Below, one piece after another: positions 1 through 7,118 of a stretch of DNA of 64,000 nt (its first letter is position 1; each line of letters begins with the position of its first letter). The notes below the pieces were generated by a model. That model saw nothing but the letters and a program-made list of their open reading frames with translations, had not been told where the DNA came from and ran no database searches. The DNA comes from REEB95 sp963785735. Lineage in GTDB: Bacteria > Pseudomonadota > Alphaproteobacteria > ATCC43930 > CGMCC-115725. The translations under genes were made by a program, and so were the position numbers. The DNA lies in the NCBI GenBank assembly GCA_963785735.1, contig CAWAWJ010000001.1:1798001-1862000 (forward strand), written 5' to 3'.

Positions 1-618
1 TGCGGCCGCGCCGCGCCGACGCTGACCAAGTTTCGCGGCAAAGCCCAGCGGCTCATCGGCATCGACGTGGTCGAGCTCGCACCGCATCCGGACGGCATCG
101 AGTTGTACCGCCGCGATCTGGCCGATACCGGGCTCCCCGGCGAAAGCATCGACCTGATGTACAGCCAGGCGGTGATGGAACACATCACCGAGCCGGGGGC
201 GGTCTTCGCCGAAATCGCCCGGGTGCTGAAGCCGCAAGGCCTGTGCCTGGCCCTGACCGCGAATAAATGGGATTACGCCTCGCTCATCGCGCGGATCATC
301 CCCAATCGCTTTCATCCCTGGATCGTGCACCGCACCGAGGGCCGCGAGGAGCAGGACGTGTTCCCGACCGTCTACAAGGTGAATACGCGGCGCGATGTCG
401 AGTTCTATGCCGCGCGTCATGGGCTCGAGGTCGCAGAGTTCCGCTATCTCGGCCAGTATCCGAGCTATTTCATGTTCAACGGGACGCTGTTCTTCCTCGC
501 CACTCTTTATCAGAAGCTGATCGAGCGCAACCCCCGGCTCCATTGCCTACAGGGCTGGATTTACTTCGCGTTGCGAAAACCCGCCAATTCCGGGTTCGAT
601 ACCAGGGAAGCCGCCTAA
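1..618 (+). CDS. SAM-dependent methyltransferase, 5' end outside window (partial)
   Basis: The frame is open from base 1, so the protein starts upstream and at least 205 residues of its C-terminal part are present. The stretch DLMYSQAVMEHI followed by a hydrophobic strand and EIARVLKPQG matches motifs IV-VI of class I Methyltransf_11-type methyltransferases, where an acidic residue and an E/H pair line the SAM pocket. The glycine-rich motif I must lie upstream of the window edge. The C-terminal half is aromatic-rich and I do not recognise a substrate. It ends at TAA 616-618. About 15 bases later the opposite strand enters a truncated hydrolase, so this 3' end sits at a rearrangement junction. 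The methyltransferase class is secure; the substrate is unknown. Confidence 0.8.
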   Translation, partial: CGRAAPTLTKFRGKAQRLIGIDVVELAPHPDGIELYRRDLADTGLPGESIDLMYSQAVMEHITEPGAVFAEIARVLKPQGLCLALTANKWDYASLIARIIPNRFHPWIVHRTEGREEQDVFPTVYKVNTRRDVEFYAARHGLEVAEFRYLGQYPSYFMFNGTLFFLATLYQKLIERNPRLHCLQGWIYFALRKPANSGFDTREAA

Positions 619-636
619 ACCATAAAACGGTCTAAG

Positions 637-798
637 CCGTGCGCTGTAAACGATGCAGCGGTGGAAGCGGGAAAAGAACCGGATCTGCGGCTCCCAGCTG
701 CGGTGGCCGCCGACGAATTCATGGGCGAAGATCAACGGGATTCCGCTTCCGGCTTCCTCGTAATTTAACTTCGCGCTGTCCTCGGCGGTGGCATGCAT
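637..798 (-). pseudogene. alpha/beta hydrolase N-terminal remnant
   Basis: Reading leftwards from ATG 798, about 54 codons give a recognisable start of an alpha/beta-fold hydrolase: LNYEEAGSG, then PLIFAHEFVGGHRSWEPQ, then FFSRFHRCIVYSAR. In intact relatives this is strand b3, the oxyanion-hole HE/G loop and strand b4, followed by a GYP-type sequence. Here similarity stops abruptly at YSAR and the frame runs into the antisense of the methyltransferase end. The nucleophile elbow and catalytic His are absent, so this is a gene fragment without a product. It probably marks a deletion or rearrangement breakpoint near 620-637. Identification rests on recalled family sequence, not a search. Confidence 0.6.
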
Positions 799-855
799 AA
801 GGCATGGTGTTTCTCCCCGGAAAAGGATTCCCGCTTATCCCACGCGCTTGTCAAG

Positions 856-873
856 TTGTCATCGAATAGTCAT
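856..873 (+). promoter_or_regulatory. candidate Pho box upstream of pit
   Basis: Two 7-base direct repeats, TTGTCAT (856-862) and TAGTCAT (867-873), are separated by four bases (CGAA), the 11-base periodicity of a PhoB binding site (consensus CTGTCAT-N4-CTGTCAT). A further TTGTCAA lies at 848-854. The site ends 61 bases before the ATG of a phosphate transporter, which makes a phosphate-responsive role plausible. No convincing -35/-10 pair could be assigned, so activation versus repression cannot be read from the sequence. Confidence 0.5.
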
Positions 874-934
874 GCGTCTGTAATTGATTCGCGAATAAAT
901 TCGGCGCGAGCCATAAGCCATAAAGAGGAAGGCA

Positions 935-2533
935 ATGAGCGAAGCGACCTTACGCCACCATCATCCATTGCATGAAAGCAAGATACCGCGCTGGAGCAAC
1001 CGCGTCGGCATGTTCGGCGTGCTCGCCATTTTTGCGGTGGGTGCAACCTATGCCGGTTCGCAATTGCTGGCCGACATCGCCGACGTGCCGACCACCAGCG
1101 CGTTGGTCTGGCTGCTGCTCGGCGTCGCTTTGATAATCGCGCTGGGATTCGAATGCTGCAATGGCTTTCACGACACGGCGAATGCCGTGGCCACCGTGAT
1201 CTACACCCATTCGCTGCCCGCCTATGTCGCGGTGGTGTGGTCGGGGGTGTTCAATTTCCTCGGCGTCATGGCATCGAGCGGCGCGGTCGCCTTTGGCATA
1301 ATCTCCCTGCTTCCCGTCGAATTGATTCTTCAGGTCGGGAGTAGCGCGGGCTTCGCCATGGTGTTCGCGTTGCTGCTCGCGGCAATCGTCTGGAATCTCG
1401 GCACCTGGTATTTCGGCATTCCCAATTCGAGTTCGCATGCGTTGATCGGCTCGATCCTCGGCGTTGGTCTGATGAATCAGTTCATGGGCGGACCGAACGG
1501 CACCAGCGGCGTGGATTGGAACCAGGCGCTCGGAGTCGGCAAGTCGCTGCTGTTCTCGCCCATCGCGGGCTTTGTCCTCTCGGCGCTGCTGCTGCTCGTC
1601 GCAAAAATCGTGCTGCCTTTCCCCAAGCTCTACAAGTCTCCAGAAAGCGCCGCGCCGCCGCCGTGGTGGATCCGCGGGCTTTTGATCCTCACCTGCACCG
1701 GCGTCAGCTTCGCGCATGGATCGAATGACGGACAAAAGGGCATGGGCCTGATCATGCTGATCCTCATCGGCACGGTGCCAACCGCCTATGCCCTCAACCA
1801 CGCCGTGGGAAAGGACCAAGCCGACGTGTTCGTTAGCGCGAGCCAACGTGCCGGCGAAATTCTCGCGCATCATGGCGGGGACCAATCGGTGAGCGATCCG
1901 CGGGCGGCGGTGACTGCGGCGCTGTGAACCCGTACCGTGACGCCCGAATCCGTGGCGGGCCTGCATCAGCTGGTCGGTTCCATCGCCAGCGAAGTCTCGA
2001 CCTACGGCGCGCTCGCCAAGATGCCTTTCGACCAGACCAAGAACATCCGCAATGATATGTATCTCTCCAGCGAGCTGCTGGCGCTTATGAAAAAGAGCAA
2101 CCAGCCGGAGTTCTCGGCCGTGGAGCAGAACGATTTGAAGAGCTACAAGGGCGTTCTCGACAACGCCACCAAGTTCATCCCGGCTTGGGTGAAAGTGGCG
2201 GTGGCGCTCGCGCTCGGCATCGGCACCATGGTCGGCTGGAAGCGGATCGTGGTGACCGTGGGTGAAAAAATCGGCAAGCAGCATCTGACCTATGGTCAGG
2301 GCGCCTCGGCCGAGTTGGTGGCGATGGGCACGATCATGGCCGCCGATGCCTGGGGCCTGCCGGTAAGCACCACCCACATCCTCTCTTCCGGGGTTGCCGG
2401 CACCATGGTGGCGAACGGATCGGGGCTGCAGTGGTCGACTATTCGCAACATTGCCAGCGCCTGGGTGTTGACGCTGCCGGCGGCGATCGTCATCTCCGGC
2501 TCGTTGTACTGGATCTTCCGCCACACGTTCTAG
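935..2533 (+). pseudogene. pit: PiT family inorganic phosphate transporter interrupted by an in-frame TGA
   Basis: Low-affinity phosphate:cation symporter of the inner membrane (PHO4 family). The first 330 codons carry the N-terminal signature (CCNGFHDTANAVATVIYT, then GIPNSSSHALIGS). The continuation after the stop carries the paired C-terminal signature (GLPVSTTHILSSGVAGTM), and the GSNDGQKGMG segment lies before it. TGA at 1925-1927 lies exactly in frame between them, in the central hydrophilic loop, and the rest of the 532-codon frame is clean. A restart at GTG 1936-1938 is conceivable but would give only the last helices. This is either a recent nonsense mutation or a base-call error. 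AGAGGAAGG precedes the ATG at 935 and a candidate Pho box lies upstream. Confidence 0.85.
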
Positions 2534-2552
2534 GCATTATCGGACGTCAGGC

Positions 2553-2584
2553 GGCGCGGCCTCCCCATTGGGAGAGGCTGCGCC
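2553..2584 (+). terminator. hairpin after pit, possible terminator
   Basis: GGCGCGGCCTCCCC and GGAGAGGCTGCGCC form a near-perfect GC-rich stem around a short ATT(G) loop, 20 bases after the pit stop codon. It is not followed by a T-run, so it may act as an RNA 3'-end stabiliser or a weak or Rho-assisted terminator rather than a classical intrinsic one. Confidence 0.45.
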
Positions 2585-2692
2585 GTTATGATCCCGGTGT
2601 GGCGCAGCCCGCTTCACCTATGCCATCGTAGGGCAAAACGGACGATGCGCGCGCCTTGATAGGGCGGGACAAGGCCAGGGAGACGAGAGGCC

Positions 2693-4297
2693 GTGAAAAG
2701 GTATCTGGCGTTCTGGTTGTGCTGTGCTGCAACCATTCTTTGCGTCCTGCTGATTTCCTGGCACAAAATTTTCGGAGCGCCGGCGGTGCTGTTCGGCCTG
2801 CTCGTGCTCATGGGCCTGTGGGATATGGCGCAACGCTCGCACAGCCTGCGCCGCAATTACCCCATTCTAGCAAATCTCCGCTATCTGCTGGAAATGGTCC
2901 GGCCGGAGATCAGGCAATATTTTCTCGAAAGCGAAACCGACGGACGGCCTTTCAACCGCTCCAAGCGTTCCGTCGCCTATCAGCGCGCCAAGGGCGTGCT
3001 CGACAAGCGGCCCTTCGGCACGGTGCAGGACGTCTACGGCAACGATTACGAATGGCTCAACCATTCGGTGGCGCCGCACGAGATCACGGACCATGATTTC
3101 CGCGTCATGGTGGGCGGCCCGCTGTGCCGCCAGCCTTATTCAATCTCGCTGTTCAACATCTCGGCAATGAGTTTCGGCTCGCTCTCCGCCAACGCCGTCC
3201 GCGCCCTCAACAAGGGCGCGAAGCTCGGCGGTTTTGCGCACGACACTGGCGAAGGCGGCTTCTGCCGCTATCACCGGGAATTCGGCGGCGACATCATATG
3301 GGAGATCGGCAGTGGCTATTTCGGCTGCCGCAATCCCGACGGCTCGTTCTCGCCCGAGCGCTTCGCCAAGACCGCGGTCGATCCGCAGATCAAGATGATC
3401 GAGATCAAGCTGTCGCAAGGGGCAAAACCCGGTCATGGCGGAATATTGCCGGGCGCCAAGGTGACGGCGGAGATCGCGGCCGCGCGCGGCGTGCCGGAGG
3501 GCGTCGATTGCGTTTCGCCGGCAAGGCATCCCGCCTTCGCGACGCCCTTGGAGATGGTCCGGTTTATCGCCAATCTCCGCGAATTGTCGGGCGGCAAGCC
3601 GGTGGGATTCAAGCTGTGCATCGGCCATCCGTGGGAATTCATGGGCATCTGCAAGGCGATGCTGGAGACTAAAATCTTGGCGGATTTTATTGTCATCGAC
3701 GGCAAGGAAGGCGGGACGGGTGCCGCGCCACTGGAATTCGCCGACCATGTCGGCACGCCGATGCGAGAAGGCCTGGTGTTCGCGCATAACTGTTTGGTGG
3801 GGACGCGGCTGCGGGAATCGATCCGGCTGGCGGCGGCCGGTCGCATCGTCACCGCCTTCGACATAACGCGGGCGCTGGCGCTCGGTGCCGATTGGTGCAA
3901 CGCCGCGCGCGGATTCATGTTTGCGCTTGGTTGCGTCCAGTCGCAATCCTGTCACACCGACCATTGCCCAACCGGCGTCACGACCCAGAACAAATTGCGC
4001 CAGCGCGCGCTGGTGGTGCCCGACAAGGCCGAGCGCGTCTACCGCTTCCACCGGAACACGCTTGAGGCGCTGGGTGAGATGATCGGCGCCGCCGGACTGG
4101 AAAACCCGAACGATATTCAGCCGATGCATATCCTGAAGCGCGTCAGTCCGAGCGCATTCAAGACCTTCGCTGAAGTATATCCCTTCCTCAAGCCGGGCGA
4201 ATTGCTTTCGGGCAGCGGCGATCCCAACTATATGCGCGACTGGGGGATGGCAAGCTCGGCCAGCTTCGGCGCCAACCCGGTGCGCCCGGCGGCCTAA
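2693..4297 (+). CDS. FMN-binding glutamate synthase domain protein, membrane-anchored
   Basis: A 534-residue protein starting with GTG, chosen because GGGAGACGAGAGG lies just upstream. Two hydrophobic helices at about residues 3-22 and 27-45 anchor it. The remainder is the GltB central/FMN domain (Glu_synthase): FNISAMSFGSLSANAVRALN, GAKPGHGGILPGAKVT, and IDGKEGGTGAAPLEF. A cysteine-rich Fe-S motif (CVQSQSCHTDHCPTGV) follows. There is no N-terminal glutaminase and no C-terminal GXGXG domain, so it is not a conventional GOGAT large subunit. Members of this stand-alone family are widespread in proteobacteria and their reaction is not firmly established. It is monocistronic, downstream of pit. 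Confidence 0.85.
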   Translation: MKRYLAFWLCCAATILCVLLISWHKIFGAPAVLFGLLVLMGLWDMAQRSHSLRRNYPILANLRYLLEMVRPEIRQYFLESETDGRPFNRSKRSVAYQRAKGVLDKRPFGTVQDVYGNDYEWLNHSVAPHEITDHDFRVMVGGPLCRQPYSISLFNISAMSFGSLSANAVRALNKGAKLGGFAHDTGEGGFCRYHREFGGDIIWEIGSGYFGCRNPDGSFSPERFAKTAVDPQIKMIEIKLSQGAKPGHGGILPGAKVTAEIAAARGVPEGVDCVSPARHPAFATPLEMVRFIANLRELSGGKPVGFKLCIGHPWEFMGICKAMLETKILADFIVIDGKEGGTGAAPLEFADHVGTPMREGLVFAHNCLVGTRLRESIRLAAAGRIVTAFDITRALALGADWCNAARGFMFALGCVQSQSCHTDHCPTGVTTQNKLRQRALVVPDKAERVYRFHRNTLEALGEMIGAAGLENPNDIQPMHILKRVSPSAFKTFAEVYPFLKPGELLSGSGDPNYMRDWGMASSASFGANPVRPAA

Positions 4298-4398
4298 GGT
4301 CACGCAAGCGTCACCGAAGCACCAAGATATTGAAACCTGCTGCCCCTAGCCTTGCGCGGCGTGATCCTCACGCCGACGCCAAACAGGAAGAGGCAAGC

Positions 4399-4614
4399 AT
4401 GTCATCCCATCAACTCTCGGATCATCATGAAAAAGCCGCGCATCACCATGCGCAGGCGGCGGAGCATCATCGTCACGCGGCCCAGCACCATAAGAGCGGC
4501 GATCATCACAAGGCGGCACATCACGCGCATACCGCGCACGGGCATCATCTTCATGCCTCGCATCACGCCTCGGAGGCCGGCAAGATGCACGCCGAGCATC
4601 ACGGAGAGGATTAG
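4399..4614 (+). CDS. histidine-rich small protein
   Basis: A 71-residue protein containing 25 histidines (35%), built from HH-AA-type repeats (HHAQAAEHHRHAAQHH). The start at 4399 is preferred because GGAAGAGG lies 5-10 bases upstream; longer starts give no family-like sequence. It has no signal peptide or membrane segment, so it is probably cytoplasmic. Such His-rich peptides can bind Ni, Zn, Co or Cu, but function is inferred from composition only. It lies between the glutamate-synthase-like gene and tRNA-Lys. It could be a metal store or a low-complexity peptide of no known role. Confidence 0.7.
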   Translation: MSSHQLSDHHEKAAHHHAQAAEHHRHAAQHHKSGDHHKAAHHAHTAHGHHLHASHHASEAGKMHAEHHGED

Positions 4615-4633
4615 CTGGAAATCACTGGGATCG

Positions 4634-4709
4634 TGGTGAGCCCGGCGGGAGTCGAACCCGCGACCCCGTGATTAAAAGTCACGTGCTCTACCAACTGAGC
4701 TACGGGCTC
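4634..4709 (-). tRNA. tRNA-Lys (anticodon UUU)
   Basis: The reverse strand folds into a complete 76-nt cloverleaf. The acceptor stem GAGCCCG/CGGGCTC pairs over seven bases, the D-arm is GCTCAGTTGGTAGAGC, and the anticodon loop CTTTTAA carries UUU at 34-36. The T-arm is GCGGGTTCGACTCCCGC, the discriminator is A, and CCA is encoded. No integrase or attachment-site duplication is seen next to it. Confidence 0.97.
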
Positions 4710-4748
4710 GTGCGATCGCGCGGACAATAGGCCGCGCCCGGAGTTGGG

Positions 4749-5267
4749 TCAACCGACAGGCGGGGCGGCCATTCCGCGGCGGGCGGCGAGGGCGCGATCC
4801 TCGATGCGGATGCGCCAGGCGATGAGCGCCAGATTGGCGAGCGAAAAGATCAGGGCCACGGCATAAGCGCCGAAGGCCAAAGGCAACGCCGCGATCTCGG
4901 CCATGACCACCGCGTAATTGGGATGGCGCAGGAAACGGTAGGGCCCGCGCCGCACCAGCGGCGCTCCGGGCAGAGTGACGATGCGCGTCGTCCAGTAAGG
5001 CCCGAGGCTCAAGATCACCCATAGGCGCATGACTTGCAGCGCGATCATCAGTCCGAGCCAGAACCAATTGGGCGGCGTGTCCCATGGCACGAACACCAGC
5101 AGGGAGATAAGCCAAGACGCATGCAGCAGCACGAACAGCGGATAATGCGATGCGCCCGCCTCGGCCGCGCCGCGCGCCTTGAGCGCCCGCGTGTTGCGCG
5201 CGGCATGGAAAAGCTCGGCCAAACGCTCGAGCGCGATCAGCGCGACCGCGACCGGAAGAACGGTCAC
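4749..5267 (-). CDS. isoprenylcysteine carboxyl methyltransferase-like protein (alkylpyrone O-methyltransferase candidate)
   Basis: A 172-residue membrane protein with four to five hydrophobic segments and the ICMT-family C-terminal SAM-binding signature GPYRFLRHPNY, followed by a hydrophobic helix and RIRIEDRAL. The start is the GTG at 5265-5267, which overlaps the TGA of the upstream type III PKS (GTGA coupling). Pairing of an ICMT-like enzyme with a type III PKS is known from Bacillus bpsA-bpsB, where the methyltransferase makes alkylpyrone methyl ethers. By that analogy this enzyme probably methylates the PKS product rather than a protein. Both genes are transcribed leftwards and end near tRNA-Lys. 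Confidence 0.82.
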   Translation of the reverse strand: MTVLPVAVALIALERLAELFHAARNTRALKARGAAEAGASHYPLFVLLHASWLISLLVFVPWDTPPNWFWLGLMIALQVMRLWVILSLGPYWTTRIVTLPGAPLVRRGPYRFLRHPNYAVVMAEIAALPLAFGAYAVALIFSLANLALIAWRIRIEDRALAARRGMAAPPVG

Positions 5268-6316
5268 GGCGGATCGAGCAGCAGGAAGCCGGCGGTGAAG
5301 CCGGGGCCGAGCGCCGACATCAGCATCGGGCCTTTCGCGCCCGAAGCCAGCGTCCGCTCCAGCACGAACAGCGCGGTCGCCGCCGACATGTTGCCATAAT
5401 CGCGCAGCACCTGGCGCGCGATCACCATCGCGCCGTCGCCCAGGCCGAAGGCTTCTTCCAGCGCGGTCAGCACCTTGGCGCCGCCGGGATGGCAGACAAA
5501 ATGCTTGATGCTGGCAAGCCCGACCCCCGCGCGCGCAAGGAAACGCAGCGCGGCCGCGCGCAGATCGCGCCGCACCAGCGCCGGTATGTCGCGCGAGAAT
5601 ATCGCCTTCAGCCCGTCCTCGGCCACGTCCCAGCCCATAATGCCCAGGGAGTCGGGCCAAGTATGTTCGCCGGAGGTGCCAATCGTCGGACCTTCGCCAT
5701 CGCATCCAATGATCGCGGCGGCGGCGCCGTCGCCGAACAAGGCCGTGGCGACGATGTTGCTCTTGGAAAAATCGCTGCGGCGGAAGGAGAGCGCGCAGAG
5801 CTCGACCACCAGGAAGAGAATGCGCGCACCGGGCCACGCGCGGGCAAAATCACCCGCGCGCGCCAATCCCAGCACGCCGCCGGCGCAGCCCAGGCCGAAC
5901 ACCGGCAGCCGCTTTATATCCGCGCGCAATCCCAGCCTTCCCATGATCATGGCGTCAAGGCTGGGGGTGGCGATGCCGGTGGTTGAAACCACAACCACGC
6001 CGTCGATCTGGTCCGCTTCGAGCCCGGCCTGGGCCAGCGCCTGGCGCGAGGCCTTCTCCAGCAGATCGAGCGCGTTCTCGAGGTAAAGCGTGTTGCGCTC
6101 GGCCCAGCCGTGAGGCAGGTCGTACCATTGGAGTGGCACGCAGGAATAACGCGCGTCTATGCCGGCATTCGCAAAAACCGGCAGCAGGCGGTCGATATCG
6201 AGCGCGTTGGCCCCCGCGAAGAAGGCCGGCGCGCGGCTCTGGATTTCGGTTTGGGCGAGACGGAAGGGCGGCACGGACGTGGCTAGGGCAAGCAGGCGGG
6301 GTTGCGTCGGGATCAC
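5264..6316 (-). CDS. type III polyketide synthase (chalcone/stilbene synthase family)
   Basis: A 350-residue thiolase-fold homodimeric condensing enzyme, the usual length of the family. It condenses an acyl-CoA starter with malonyl-CoA units to give pyrones or resorcinols. The catalytic triad is visible: Cys144 in GLGCAGGVLGL, His276 in CHPGG and Asn309 in YGNMSAAT. The GPG loop appears as ALGPGF near residue 338. The start ATG at 6316 gives the full N-terminal strand. The gene is translationally coupled to the ICMT-like methyltransferase downstream, forming a two-gene alkylpyrone/alkylresorcinol-type pathway. The exact product cannot be read from the sequence. Confidence 0.92.
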   Translation of the reverse strand: MIPTQPRLLALATSVPPFRLAQTEIQSRAPAFFAGANALDIDRLLPVFANAGIDARYSCVPLQWYDLPHGWAERNTLYLENALDLLEKASRQALAQAGLEADQIDGVVVVSTTGIATPSLDAMIMGRLGLRADIKRLPVFGLGCAGGVLGLARAGDFARAWPGARILFLVVELCALSFRRSDFSKSNIVATALFGDGAAAAIIGCDGEGPTIGTSGEHTWPDSLGIMGWDVAEDGLKAIFSRDIPALVRRDLRAAALRFLARAGVGLASIKHFVCHPGGAKVLTALEEAFGLGDGAMVIARQVLRDYGNMSAATALFVLERTLASGAKGPMLMSALGPGFTAGFLLLDPP

Positions 6317-6425
6317 TGGCGGCTTGCTCCTGAACGGCGTTAAAGTGCGGGGGTTGTCTGGTTGCCTCTAGATGTTACGCCTAAAGCCGCCAAAGCCATA
6401 GGGGTCCGGGAGATCACATGTTCGC

Positions 6426-7115
6426 GTGTCACACGCGCCGAGTCTGGCTATGACCGAAACCGGACAGACCGTACCGCCGCCGGAGCCGACGCGCTTCTCG
6501 CGCTTCGGCGGCCGTCTCAGGGCCTATTTCATCGCCGGCATCCTGGTCACCGGCCCGATCGCCTTCACCCTGTGGCTTACCTGGAGCTTTGTCGATCTGA
6601 TCGACCGCGCGGTGGCGAAGCTTCTGCCCCAGCCGCTGGATTTGGTGTTCAAGATCCCCGGCCTCGGGCTGGTGGTGGCGGTGGTGGCGCTGACGCTGCT
6701 CGGCTGGCTCACCGCGGGCTATGCCGGCCGCGGGCTGCTGCGCCTGTTGGACATGATCATGACCCATATGCCGGTGGTCAGCGGTATTTACTCCGCCTTG
6801 AAGCAGTTGTTCGAGACCGTGCTGGCCAACCGCTCAAACAGCTTCCGCGAGGTGGTGATGGTGGAATGGCCAAGCCCGGGAATGTGGACGGTGGCCTTCG
6901 TGACATCGCGCGCCGAGGGCGAGATGGCGGATCAGGCCGGCGACGATCTGATCGGGGTTTATGTGCCGACGACGCCGAACCCGACCTCGGGATATCTCAT
7001 TTATTTGCCGAGAACGAAGACGAGGTCGCTGGCCATGTCGGTGGAGGAGGGGCTGAAGCTGGTGATCTCGACCGGGATCGTCGTGCCGCCGAGTTATCGC
7101 GAGGCGGGGAAATAA
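6426..7115 (+). CDS. DUF502 family membrane protein
   Basis: A 229-residue protein with two transmembrane helices near residues 34-56 and 79-104, separated by a short loop (DLIDRAVAKLLP). A conserved soluble domain follows, with the DUF502 hallmark sequences PVVSGIYSALKQL and FVPTTPNPTSG-like VPTTPNPTSGYLI. The family role is unknown. The gene converges on recG with only three bases between stops, a neighbourhood commonly seen in Alphaproteobacteria. Start is uncertain: GTG 6426 or ATG 6450, eight codons later; neither has a strong ribosome site. Confidence 0.85.
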   Translation: MSHAPSLAMTETGQTVPPPEPTRFSRFGGRLRAYFIAGILVTGPIAFTLWLTWSFVDLIDRAVAKLLPQPLDLVFKIPGLGLVVAVVALTLLGWLTAGYAGRGLLRLLDMIMTHMPVVSGIYSALKQLFETVLANRSNSFREVVMVEWPSPGMWTVAFVTSRAEGEMADQAGDDLIGVYVPTTPNPTSGYLIYLPRTKTRSLAMSVEEGLKLVISTGIVVPPSYREAGK

Positions 7116-7118
7116 CCC

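Noticed and set aside
1925..1927. Selenocysteine codon in pit
   Set aside because: Pit transporters contain no selenocysteine; the site is a variable loop and I see no SECIS-like hairpin directly after the TGA.
950..2524. Long antisense reading frame opposite pit
   Set aside because: It is a GC-rich shadow with no family-like sequence (His/Arg/Gly-rich), while the opposite strand encodes an unmistakable transporter.
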